From assembly GCA_965226865.1 (NCBI GenBank), contig CBDDEH010000004.1, positions 1,550,001-1,614,000 of the forward strand: a stretch of DNA of 64,000 bases. The letters run 5' to 3'. Positions 9,173 to 17,935 of the stretch are shown piece after piece; within the stretch, counting starts at the first letter, position 1, and every line of letters begins with the position of its first letter. The translations under genes and the position numbers were made by a program. Origin of the DNA: CBDDEH01 sp965226865 (GTDB taxonomy: Bacteria; Chloroflexota; Dehalococcoidia; Lucifugimonadales; JAGWBF01). The notes below the pieces were generated by a model, which had not been told where the DNA came from, made no database searches, and worked only from the letters and a program-made list of their open reading frames with translations.

Positions 9173-9298
9173 AGTAAGGGAGAGCAGGGCAGACTTGATA
9201 GCTAGTTCGCCAAGCCAACAAGTAGGTAAGCAGGGTCTTTCATGTTAAAGTTGTCCGGATATCAATCGAATCGCCGTTGAAGGTCGTAGAAGCATTAG

Positions 9299-11152
9299 AT
9301 GACTAACGAAGAAGCAGACTTTCCTTACCAGCCGCCCATTTCCGACTATGGGCTTATCAGCGACATGCACTCCTGTGCCCTCGTCTCGACTACCGGCTCG
9401 GTGGACTGGTGCTGCTTGCCACGATTCGATAGCCCCGCCGTCTTCAGTAGACTCGTGGATTGGGAGAAAGGCGGTTATTTCGCGGTTTCCCCGGTCGGGG
9501 TGCGTAAGACCCAGCGGCGATACCTGCCTGACACCAACATCCTGGAGACCACCTTCGAGACAGATTCGGGAGTCGCCAAGCTGACGGACTTCATGCCCGT
9601 CTACCCTAACGACTCGAAAGGGGACAGCGGGCCCGAAGTTCTCTCCAACAAACAGGTTGCTCGAATATTGGAATGTGTCAGCGGCAATATACAGTTCACC
9701 ATGGAGTGCTATCCCCGTTTCGATTACGGTACGATAATCCCCCATTCCGAACTCCACGGCCCTCATTACGGTTTCGCTCACGGTGGCTCCAATGCTATTT
9801 CGGTCTTCTGCTCTGCTCGCATGCACGAGGAGAACTACGGCTTTCAAAGCGATGGAACGCTCAGCGAAGGGGAACACCTCCACGTGTCGGTCGCCTTTGT
9901 CGAGCACGAGTTCTCCCATGACATCAAGGTCCCGGTGGACGTTGAAACTGAACGGAGCCTAGCCGTCACCGCCGATTTCTGGAGAAAATGGGCTTCGATA
10001 TGTACCTACAACGGCGCCTACCGTGACCAGGTGATTCGAAGCGCCCTTGTCTTAAAGGCCCTGACGTTCGCTCCATCCGGCGGATTCGTCGCGGCGCCGA
10101 CGACGTCGCTGCCCGAGGCTCTGGGTGGCTCCAGGAACTGGGACTACCGGTATACATGGATCCGTGACACTGCCTTCGGTATTTATGCCCTGGTAATCCT
10201 GGGGTATACGGAGGAGGCAAAAAACTTTGAGCAGTGGCTGGAATGGAGCACAGTCGGGCGGGCCAGAGACCTTCAGATTATGTATGGTCTGGGAGGGGAA
10301 AGACGTTTGACGGAAGTAGAGCTCCCACGACTTATGGGCTACCGTCGAGCACGGCCAGTCCGCATCGGCAACGGGGCTTATTCACAGTTCCAGCTAGACG
10401 TTTACGGGGAGATACTGGACTCGGCCCACCTCTTTCGAAAATTTGTGGGAGACATAGACAAGGAGTTCTGGTCGTTCCTTCTCCGGGTCGTTGACTACGT
10501 GATTGATCACTGGAGGGAGCCCGATGAAGGGATCTGGGAGACGCGAGGAGGACGTCAGCACTTCATCTTCTCCAAGGTGATGTGCTGGGTTGCCTTGGAT
10601 AGGGCCATCAAGGCCGCTCGCGCGTTAAACCTCCCAGGTGACGTTGACGCCTGGAAGGAGGTGAGGACGGAGATCAAGGAGGAGGTGCTGAGGAGAGGCT
10701 ACGACCCCGATCTTGGCGCTTTTGCCCAGGCCTACGGCAGCAAGCGGCTCGATGCCTCCAATCTGATGCTTCCTCTGGTCGGCTTCATCAAAGCTACCGA
10801 TCCCCGAATGGAATCTACCATCAGAGCGATTGAGAGGGAGCTGACCTCTCCCGAGGGATTCGTCTACCGTTATAAAGACTACGACGATGGTCTGGGAGGG
10901 CAAGAAGGCACTTTCAGCATATGCACTTTCTGGCTCGCCGACAACCTGATCATGCTTGGCGATGTCGATCGCGCTCGCCAGCTATTCGAAAAGCTGTGTG
11001 GGTATGCCAACGACGTGGGGCTGCTCAGTGAGCAGATACTTCCGGGCACAGGTGAGATGCTCGGGAACTACCCCCAGGCCTTCTCTCACCTTGCGATAAT
11101 CAACACGGCCGTGCAATTGGATAAAGCAAAGTCGAAGGGACGACGGGAGTAA
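9299..11152 (+). CDS. glycoside hydrolase family 15 protein (glucoamylase/trehalase-like)
   Basis: 617 residues, matching bacterial GH15 proteins of the trehalase/glucoamylase type. The N-terminal beta domain starts with ISDYGLISDMHSCALVSTTGSVDW. The (alpha/alpha)6 barrel follows with GSRNWDYRYTWIRD. The likely general acid is E414 in DEGIWETRGG and the likely base is E578 in SEQILPGTGE. There is no signal peptide, so it is probably cytoplasmic. It would release glucose from alpha-glucosides or split trehalose; sequence alone does not decide. The gene is divergent from the WWW genes and followed by a lipoprotein gene. Confidence 0.9.
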   Translation: MTNEEADFPYQPPISDYGLISDMHSCALVSTTGSVDWCCLPRFDSPAVFSRLVDWEKGGYFAVSPVGVRKTQRRYLPDTNILETTFETDSGVAKLTDFMPVYPNDSKGDSGPEVLSNKQVARILECVSGNIQFTMECYPRFDYGTIIPHSELHGPHYGFAHGGSNAISVFCSARMHEENYGFQSDGTLSEGEHLHVSVAFVEHEFSHDIKVPVDVETERSLAVTADFWRKWASICTYNGAYRDQVIRSALVLKALTFAPSGGFVAAPTTSLPEALGGSRNWDYRYTWIRDTAFGIYALVILGYTEEAKNFEQWLEWSTVGRARDLQIMYGLGGERRLTEVELPRLMGYRRARPVRIGNGAYSQFQLDVYGEILDSAHLFRKFVGDIDKEFWSFLLRVVDYVIDHWREPDEGIWETRGGRQHFIFSKVMCWVALDRAIKAARALNLPGDVDAWKEVRTEIKEEVLRRGYDPDLGAFAQAYGSKRLDASNLMLPLVGFIKATDPRMESTIRAIERELTSPEGFVYRYKDYDDGLGGQEGTFSICTFWLADNLIMLGDVDRARQLFEKLCGYANDVGLLSEQILPGTGEMLGNYPQAFSHLAIINTAVQLDKAKSKGRRE

Positions 11153-11204
11153 ACCCGAGTGCTCGGCCCCCACACTCCTCAGCCCAGGTCTTAGGAAGAT
11201 TTCG

Positions 11205-12402
11205 GTGGCAAAAGTCGCGATCATCCTAATTTCCGCAGCACTGCTTGTCCTGACAGCCTGCACCAGCTCTGATGACGTCGATGTACGGCGACAGATAGAT
11301 GAAGGGGTGGCCACGGCGCTTGCGGCAGTCCCTACTGTAACTCCAGTCCCTACAGCTACACCCCAGCCGACGGCCACGCCGCAGCCAGATCCGACGCCGC
11401 TTGTCTTGCCCTCGACCCCGACACCCGTTTCTCTTCCTCCGACTTCTACGCCACAGCCCACACCTACCCCACAGTCAACCCAGACGCCTCAACCCACCGC
11501 CACTCCGGTTGCGATTCCGCCAGCTCCTACTCCTTAGACCTTCCCGACTCCGCTGCCCACGCCTACTCCGGCGCCCACGCCCACCCCCCAGCCGACGGCG
11601 ACCCCACCTAGATTCCCTCCCACGCCTACGCCAATCTCAATTCCCTCCCTTCTTGCTATCGTCCCGCAGATTACCGGCCCGGCTGTTACCAGGCTGGATG
11701 AGGACACTCTCCTGACCATTGAGCCGGGCAAACCACTGTCTGGCCGGGATATCACCTTCACGTTGGATGGGCTTGAGCCGTGGACGGATGTCACGGTCGA
11801 ATTCTTCGACCCGCTGGGAGAACCTGTCGAATGGATTACACGGGAAGAGGTACATTTCGCCAGGGTGGACGGAGTGCCTGTTACTACTCGTACTCTGTAC
11901 GCGGACGACTCTGGCCGGGTTACCTGGCTCCGAATTGCCACCCAGGACACCGAAGGAGTTTGGTCCGTTGAGCTTACGATTGACGGTCGAGAAACCAGGG
12001 TGACGTATCCCGTGAACCAGCTTCAGTTGCCGCTACAAGCCCTTGAGACGGTGGGTGTCGACCTTCACAAATACCAAGGTTCCGTCTCTGACACGTTTTT
12101 CTCTGCCCTAGTTCCTGCGACTTTGGCGGTGGACCTGCAGGCCCATTTGGGGTTTGTGGTCGAACAATTACGGGGGAGACTGGGTGTCCAGAGCACTCAG
12201 ATTCCCGACATCTTTCTTCTGGGTAACCGGAGCTTGTTTGAAGAGATTACTAGGACCACGGGTCGAGAAGCGGGGTTTGAGGCGGGCTTCTACCGTTCGG
12301 GCGACTCACGTCCAGGTATCTATATGCGTGCGGACTTTCTGCGAACCCAGGTACAACGGCTGATTACACACGAATACATTCACTTGGTTCTCGACGAAGT
12401 CG
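11205..12402 (+). pseudogene. lipoprotein with Pro/Thr linker and HExxH peptidase-like domain, stopped and IS-truncated
   Basis: The GTG start at 11205 follows AGGAAG. A lipobox (LLVLTAC) near residue 19 is followed by a long linker of (P/T)-rich repeats such as TPQPTATPQP. The frame has a TAG at 11535-11537 inside the linker and then continues without interruption into a beta-rich domain (VTVEFFDPLGEPVEW) and an alpha-helical region ending in THEYIHLVLDEV. HEYIH fits the HExxH zinc site of gluzincin/MA-like peptidases. The IS3 element begins exactly there, so the remainder is lost. Without the stop it would be a surface-anchored putative metallopeptidase. Confidence 0.7.
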
Positions 12403-12470
12403 TGACCTGCCCCCCAAAAACTGGTCCAGTTATAAACTCGTAAAGTGGAGCTGGTGAGAGGGGGTAGTCA

Positions 12471-12749
12471 ATGGCGAGTAAAAAGCGCAGTGTAGAAGAG
12501 ATCATAGGGAAGCTGCGGGAAGCGGAGGTGGCCCTGGCGCAAGGGGAGACGGTGGCCCAGGCATGCAGGGGTATCGGGGTATCAGACCATACGTTTTACC
12601 GGTGGCGGCAGCAGTATAGGGGGCTGAGAATAGACCAGGCGAGGCGGTTGCGGGAGATGGAAGCGGAGAACGGACGACTCAGGCGTGCGGTAGCGGACCT
12701 GACGTTGGACAACCAGATTCTGAAGGAGGCAGCACGGGGAAACTTCTGA
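12471..12749 (+). CDS. IS3-family transposase OrfA
   Basis: 92 residues with an N-terminal helix-turn-helix (VEEIIGKLREAEVALAQG, then ACRGIGVSDHTFYRWRQQY) that binds the IS ends. A leucine-zipper-like C-terminus (LREMEAENGRLRRAVADLTL) would mediate multimerisation. It overlaps a -1 slippery site near its end, so a fraction of ribosomes would make the OrfAB fusion. Confidence 0.92.
   Translation: MASKKRSVEEIIGKLREAEVALAQGETVAQACRGIGVSDHTFYRWRQQYRGLRIDQARRLREMEAENGRLRRAVADLTLDNQILKEAARGNF
12737..12743 (+). other. programmed -1 frameshift heptamer
   Basis: GGGAAAC matches the X XXY YYZ slippery pattern with zero-frame codons GGA AAC of orfA. After slipping, the frame reads GKLLSPARRRRCVELARERYG and runs into orfB with no stop codon, two codons before the orfA stop. 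Confidence 0.75.
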
Positions 12750-12772
12750 GCCCGGCCCGCCGGCGGAGATGC

Positions 12773-13603
12773 GTGGAGTTGGCACGGGAACGGTATGGCA
12801 TCTCTGAGCGGCGCGCTTGCCGGGCGCTTGAGCAACCCCAGTCAACACAGAGGTACACTGCAACAGTGGCCGATGAGGAGGAGGCCCTGACGATGGCAGT
12901 GGTTCGGCTGGCCAGTCGGTACGGACGGTATGGGTACCGGCGGGTGACTGCCATGCTGCAATGGGAGGGATGGAGAGTGAACCACAAGCGGGTGGAGCGG
13001 ATCTGGCGACGGGAAGGACTCAAGGTACCAGCCAAACAGCCCAAACGGGGCCGACTCTGGCTTACTGACGGCTCCTGCGTGCGGCTGAGGCCACAACGAC
13101 GGAACCACGTCTGGGCATACGACTTTGTGGCCCTTCGTACCAGTGACGGCAAACCCGTTCGTCTCCTGACAGTGGTGGATGAGTATACCAGGGAGTGTCT
13201 GGCCATCCATGTGGGTCGCTCGTTACGCTCACCCCATGTCATTGAATGCCTGGGGGACCTCATGGTCCAGCGTGGCGTGCCGGAGCACCTCCGCTCGGAC
13301 AACGGGCCGGAGTTCACCGCCAGGGCGGTGCGGTTGTGGCTCCAAGGGGTGGGAGTCACAACCCTCTTCATCACACCGGGTAGCCCTTGGGAGAATGGGT
13401 ATGTTGAGAGCTTCAACGGCAAGCTTAGGGACGAACTCTTGGACCGGGAGCTCTTCGATACCCTCTGGGAGGTGCAGGTCCTCACCGAGCAGTGGCGCCA
13501 CGAGTACAACCACCAACGCCCCCACAGCGCCCTGGGCTATCGCCCTCCTGCTCCAGAGGCCATCCTCACCTCCTCTGCTCCAAGCGCTATCAGTGTCTCA
13601 TGA
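12773..13603 (+). CDS. IS3-family transposase OrfB (DDE integrase catalytic part)
   Basis: 276 residues from the GTG at 12773, but the functional product is probably the OrfAB fusion reached through the slippery site at 12737. The integrase core carries DDE residues in VWAYDFVALRT, LRSDNGPEFTA and NGYVESFNGKLRDELL, followed by the HSALGYRPPAPEA signature. The HTH_21 region (ASRYGRYGYRRVTAML) precedes it. No disruption is seen. Confidence 0.93.
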   Translation: MELARERYGISERRACRALEQPQSTQRYTATVADEEEALTMAVVRLASRYGRYGYRRVTAMLQWEGWRVNHKRVERIWRREGLKVPAKQPKRGRLWLTDGSCVRLRPQRRNHVWAYDFVALRTSDGKPVRLLTVVDEYTRECLAIHVGRSLRSPHVIECLGDLMVQRGVPEHLRSDNGPEFTARAVRLWLQGVGVTTLFITPGSPWENGYVESFNGKLRDELLDRELFDTLWEVQVLTEQWRHEYNHQRPHSALGYRPPAPEAILTSSAPSAISVS

Positions 13604-13631
13604 TTTGCGGTACAACTATTGGGGCAGGTCA

Positions 13632-13952
13632 GTCAACGACGATGAGGACGGCGCTGAGAACTACCATGCCGATATCATCGTAAAGCTGCCCAAGAACGTG
13701 GACACAGTCATCGACTACCAGACAACCAACCACGAGACCATTTCGTTCCAATACGTAAAGAAGCTAAAGTGCACCAGCTCAGGCATACAGGCCAAGGTCA
13801 AGATCAAGGTGACGCCGCTAGCGGGTGCGGATGGCTCGAGCGCGACCCTGAACGTAACCTCGGATGGTCAACTCGTAGGTACGAAGACAAGGCCTGTGAA
13901 CCGCTGGTTCACAAAGAGCGTACTGCTCCCGACCAACGGTCAGGTTTGCTAG
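13632..13952 (+). pseudogene. truncated WWW exported protein (copy C), 5' end removed by the IS3 element
   Basis: The frame resumes immediately after the IS right end with VNDDEDGAENYHADIIV and runs to TAG 13950-13952 (SVLLPTNGQVC). It is close to residues 48-152 of the protein at 7915-8373, including both cysteines. The signal peptide and the WWWN start are missing. It lies just upstream of the second hybrid kinase, in the same order as copy 1. Confidence 0.85.
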
Positions 13953-13974
13953 AAACAAGGATAGTAGAACAGAT

Positions 13975-14012
13975 CGTCCGCCAGCCCTTGAGTCCTTCAG
14001 GGCTGGCGGACG
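13975..14012 (+). terminator. hairpin after truncated exported protein gene
   Basis: A 14-bp perfect stem CGTCCGCCAGCCCT/AGGGCTGGCGGACG with a 10-base loop lies 22 bases after the stop codon. No T run follows. It corresponds in position to the terminator hairpin at 7871-7908 in the other copy of the module. Confidence 0.6.
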
Positions 14013-14258
14013 CAAACCAAGAAGGTTACCAACCGAAGTCGATCAGAGAGGCATAAGACCTAGTCACGCCAACCCATCTCACACAAAATGCAAAGCCCGC
14101 GGGTTGCGTTTAAAGCTCTGATCTCATAAAATGCAAAGCTGGGCATGGAAAAATGAGGGACCCAGTGCCCAGTTGACAGGATTCCGGCAGCACATCGGTT
14201 AGTCGCGCAGAATAACGACGGAGCCCTTTAAAGGGAATTGCGTAGGAGGTAGCGCGCA

Positions 14259-16132
14259 GTGGGACCTGATGTAAACACTGGACTGCCAGAGGCGTTGCGA
14301 AGGTACATAGTAATCACATGCCTCGCCGGCCTGGCCTTCCTGGTTTACCTGACACAAAGCGCAGAATGGTCATCTACGACCTTTAGCGAGCTTGGCTTAT
14401 TCATAATCCTCATAGTCGCCGCCGGCAGCTTTCCACTTCAAGTCGGTCCCAAGGTAAAAGCTGACCTCTCCACCGCGGCTCCGGCTACCCTGGTACCAAT
14501 ACGCCTTCAATACCGGCCAGGTTGCTCTGTTCGTGGGGCTCGGCTCTCTGACTTTCCATACCCCTAGCCTTGGCGGTGGCATTCTCAGCCCGGCAGTAGT
14601 CCCGGCTGCTATCGGCTATTACTTCGTTAACACTGCTCTCATATCGATCGCGATGAGCTTGCAGCTTGGAATCAATCCGATACGTTTCTGGTTGATAGGT
14701 ACCAAGGAGAATGGGCTGGTCGAGATCAGCCTGTTCGCATTCGGTTTTTTGGGCGCGGTTTCGTACCACGAGAGTCCGGCTACTGTGCTCGCGCTCGTGA
14801 TACCCGTATTCATCACCTACTTCGCCTTCTCCAGGCTGAGAAGATCAACGAGAGCAGGAAAGCACAAGAAGACCTTGAGAAAGCCAATCAAGAGTTGGAA
14901 ATCAGGGTGGCCCTGCGAACCGCTGAGCTTAACAGCGCCAACGATCAGCTTGCCGGATCTCGTCGGAGAGTCGTAAATGCGCAGGAAGAGCTGAGGAAGG
15001 CTGTGGCGCAGCAGCTCCATGGACCCGTCCAAAACCGGCTCCTGGTGGCAACCCACTGGTTGCAGACGGCTTCCGAAGATATGGGAAATGAGAATGGCAA
15101 AAGCGCTGAGCACGTCGCCAAGGCAGCCCAGCTCATACACGAGATCAATCAACAAGACCTCCGGGCGGCTATTCGACGTCTCCACCCATCTTTGATCCGT
15201 ATGAGCCTGCAGTCCGCTCTCAGGTCGTTATCTGACGAGTTTGCCAGCACCTTTGAGGTCTCAGTAAACGTGGATGAGAGTGATCCGGAGACGGAAGAGC
15301 TCTGGAGGAAAGGGTTACCTGAGGAGTTGCGCCTCGCTATGTACCGGATAGCAGAAGAGGCTCTAGGAAACGTTCTCAAATACGCATCAGCCACCAGCGT
15401 GGAGCTCAGGCTGGAGCGCCCCAATCAAGACAGAGTCTGCATGACCATTCAGGACAACGGCAATGGGTTCGAAGTAGACGAGACCATGCCAGGTTTCGGC
15501 ATCATGTCCATGCAAGACTACTGTGGATCCGTCGGCGGCGCCCTGAACATCAAGAGCACCAGGGGCCAGGGCACCACGGTTACGGCTTCTTTCGCCATCC
15601 GGCGAGGTTCCGAGAGTCCAGCTAAGGGCCACGTCGACCTGTCTTCTCTTGCTAACGGCACGGGACCTTACAATGGGAACGGAAATAGGAACGGAAAGCA
15701 CTCGGCTGTAAACGGCCACATCATCCACGACCAAAATGTGACCAACCTGATGGTGGTAGACGACCAGCCCGACTTCTGTGGGTTAGTCAAAGAGCTGTTG
15801 AAACCTTATGACGACTTCCAAATAACAGGCGAAAGCCACGACGGACTAGCAGCTCTCAAGATGATAGAGGACAATCAACCTGATGTGGTGTTGCTGGACA
15901 TGGAAATGCCAGGTTTACACGGCCTGGAGACGGCTGTAGAAATCAATTCCCGGTTCCCCGGCGTGAAGGTAGTTCTGATGAGCGCCTACCATCGCCAGGA
16001 GTCCATCGAAGACGCTCTCCCGCAAGGGCATCCGATTTCATTCACAAAGCTGAGTTCTCAGTAAACAGGCTTCGGGAAGCCTGCCACATCCAGGACGAGA
16101 CCAAATCCTTGAGCGGTACCGCGGTCCGCTAA
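14259..16132 (+). pseudogene. membrane hybrid histidine kinase with receiver (copy 2), internal deletion and frameshifts
   Basis: The GTG start at 14259 follows AGGAGGT. The protein parallels the kinase at 5886-7750: membrane region, coiled coil (SRKAQEDLEKANQELE), HisKA_3 box (AQEELRKAVAQQLHGPVQ), HATPase_c (DNGNGF, GFGIMSMQ) and receiver (VDDQPDF, VVLLDMEMPG). Near 14490 about 40 residues present in copy 1 (the segment containing VATFGAVLLLEPG) are missing and the frame changes. Further frame breaks occur near 14840 and 16033. Beyond the last break the true C-terminus DFIHKAEFSVNRLREAC ends at TAA 16130-16132. The deleted membrane segment suggests real decay, while the last break could be a base-calling error. 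Confidence 0.78.
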
Positions 16133-16182
16133 ATCCAGCGGTCGCTCATGGTGAGCCAGTCGAACCAGAGCGGACGACCCGC

Positions 16183-16211
16183 CACCCTTCGACGATGTTC
16201 AGGGTGAGCGG
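16183..16211. repeat. short dispersed repeat, CCCTTCGAC...AGGGTGAGCGG type
   Basis: ACCCTTCGACGATGTTCAGGGTGAGCGG resembles the element at 17881-17912. It has a small CCCT/AGGG stem and lies in the 150-bp gap between the second kinase and the amidase gene. Confidence 0.5.
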
Positions 16212-16282
16212 ATCGGGCGCCTGCGGCCGCTCATGGTGATCCTTCCCCGGAAGGACGGCGGGTCGCAGGTCAGATGCAATCT

Positions 16283-17686
16283 CTATAAAGGCGGCACCCT
16301 CTTATACCAGTCGTTGCTCTGCTCATAGGCGTAAGCTACGTTAAACACAGTCTCTTCGTCGAAGTTCCTTCCGCCGATCTGCAGGCCGATGGGCAGGTTA
16401 TCGGAGGTGAAGCCACAGCAAACGCTGATTGCCGGAGTGCTGGCAAGACTGAACATGAAGGTGAAGCATTTCCCGGCGCTTTTCCGAGTCTGTTTTCCGT
16501 TTTCCCGTTCGCCTTCAGTGGGAATGATAGGTGGTGGCTCTCCGCTGGTGGGCAGCACCAGGACGTCAAACCGTTCAAAGGCTTGTAGGACCTGCTGACG
16601 TAGCATGGACCGGAGCCTTTCGGCTTTGAAGAAGGCCATGGCCGGTATTATGCTTCCCCGCAGAAATCCCACCCTGTTTTCATAACCCAACTCGTCGAAA
16701 TGGTTCTCGATCAGGTCCCGGTAGTTGACCGGCGCGTCGACTCTGAGCAACGAGGAAATGAGCACCGCGTGAGGCACGAGGGGGATCGAGACCTCTTCTA
16801 CCGACGCTCCCAGCTCGGCCAGAACATCGATTGCCTTCTTCACTACGGTTTTGACATCAGGCTCGACCTGGTCCGAGTCCATCACCTCCTTGACGACTCC
16901 GACTTTGAGGCCCTTTATGTTCCCGGTAAGGGCCTTTCTGTAGTCGGGGACCGGAGTATTCCAGGTGTAGGGGTCATTGGGGTCGTATCCTGAAATAGCG
17001 TGGAAAGTTACAACGCAGTCCTCGACGGTACGGGAAATGGGTCCGATCGTGTCCATGGACCACGCCCCTGGTAGCAGGCCATGCCGGCTGATCCTGCCCC
17101 ATGAGGGTCTCATGCCGACCATGCCCGCGAAAGCGGCCGGCCAGCGCACCGAGCCTCCGGTGTCCTCCGCCAGTGAGGTGGCGCATAAGCGGGCAGCCGT
17201 TGCCGCGCCCGACCCTGTGCTGGAGCTACCCAGACCGCGGCTGAGGTCCCATGGGTTGCGCGCCCAGGTGAAGGCGTGGGTGAAACCACCCGAGGCAAGC
17301 TCAACCATGTTTAGCTTGCCCAGCAGGACCGCTCCGGCCTCTTTGAGCTTTGCGATTACAGTCGCGTCCTCGCCTGGGACGAAGTCCTTGTAGACCGTAC
17401 ACCCGCTGGTGGTGCGTATCCCATTGGTGAGAAGCTGGTCCTTCACCGCCACCGGTACGCCGTGAAGGGGTCCCCGGTACTCGCCACGCGCCAGGGCAGC
17501 TTCGGACTCTTTCGCGGCCTGCCGGGCCTCTTCGTGGCATACGGTGATATAGGAGTTGACCTTGGGGTCCACCTCTTCGATTCGATCCAGATAGGCTTCG
17601 ACGGCTTCTACCGGCGATATCTCTTTGGACTTGATAAGCTCTCCCAGCTTGGTAGCGGTTAGAAACGGTATGTCTTTTCTATCCAT
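16283..17686 (-). CDS. amidase signature family hydrolase
   Basis: 467 residues. The Ser-cisSer-Lys triad is visible as K82 (PVAVKDQL), S155 (in GSSSTGS) and S179 (DTGGSVRWP), spaced as in FAAH and GatA. The family hydrolyses amide bonds; GatA is a member, but with no gatB or gatC nearby a stand-alone amidase is more likely. The glycine-rich loop is slightly atypical (GLGSSSTGSG instead of GGSSGGS). The gene stands alone upstream of the crotonase gene on the same strand, with a 250-bp gap holding a short repeat. Confidence 0.9.
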   Translation of the reverse strand: MDRKDIPFLTATKLGELIKSKEISPVEAVEAYLDRIEEVDPKVNSYITVCHEEARQAAKESEAALARGEYRGPLHGVPVAVKDQLLTNGIRTTSGCTVYKDFVPGEDATVIAKLKEAGAVLLGKLNMVELASGGFTHAFTWARNPWDLSRGLGSSSTGSGAATAARLCATSLAEDTGGSVRWPAAFAGMVGMRPSWGRISRHGLLPGAWSMDTIGPISRTVEDCVVTFHAISGYDPNDPYTWNTPVPDYRKALTGNIKGLKVGVVKEVMDSDQVEPDVKTVVKKAIDVLAELGASVEEVSIPLVPHAVLISSLLRVDAPVNYRDLIENHFDELGYENRVGFLRGSIIPAMAFFKAERLRSMLRQQVLQAFERFDVLVLPTSGEPPPIIPTEGERENGKQTRKSAGKCFTFMFSLASTPAISVCCGFTSDNLPIGLQIGGRNFDEETVFNVAYAYEQSNDWYKRVPPL

Positions 17687-17880
17687 TCAAGCCTCTTTCA
17701 TCCTCCTCCACCCAGGATCTGGATGCTGGAGCCGCTGGCCAACGGCAGGACTCCGTTTGTCTACTTTGGGAGTTTGTGCAGCCAGCTTAGAGGGATTGCC
17801 CTAAGCTGTCAAACCTATTTAATCCCGCCCACCCGCCCTTGGGCTCCGCCCAGTTTGATACAGGCAAGAGTGAGACCAAC

Positions 17881-17912
17881 CCGCTCCCCTTCGACAAGCT
17901 CAGGGTGAGCGG
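17881..17912. repeat. short palindromic repeat CCGCTC...TGAGCGG
   Basis: Inverted ends CCGCTC and GAGCGG enclose CCCTTCGACAAGCTCAGGG. It is related to the element at 16183-16211 and lies 24 bases beyond the stop codon of the crotonase gene, where it could also act as a transcript end. Confidence 0.55.
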
Positions 17913-17935
17913 AATTGCGGTTCGACCAGAATCAT

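Larger units (their letters stand above)
12403..13631 (+). mobile_element. IS3-family insertion sequence (TGACCTGCCCC ends)
   Basis: About 1.23 kb. The ends TGACCTGCCCC (12403-12413) and GGGGCAGGTCA (13621-13631) are an 11-bp perfect inverted repeat extended by weaker matches. The interior holds orfA and orfB in the standard -1 overlap arrangement. The two flanks belong to different genes and no identical target duplication is seen, so the present position probably reflects a deletion or recombination. Confidence 0.9.

Noticed and set aside
11535..11537. TAG in the lipoprotein linker as a recoded amino acid (pyrrolysine)
   Set aside because: It falls in a low-complexity Pro/Thr stalk where no Pyl-dependent function is expected, and nothing in the window suggests pyl genes.
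16283..17686. Annotation as gatA of the Glu-tRNA(Gln) amidotransferase
   Set aside because: No gatB or gatC nearby and the glycine-serine loop differs from GatA; a general amidase is safer.
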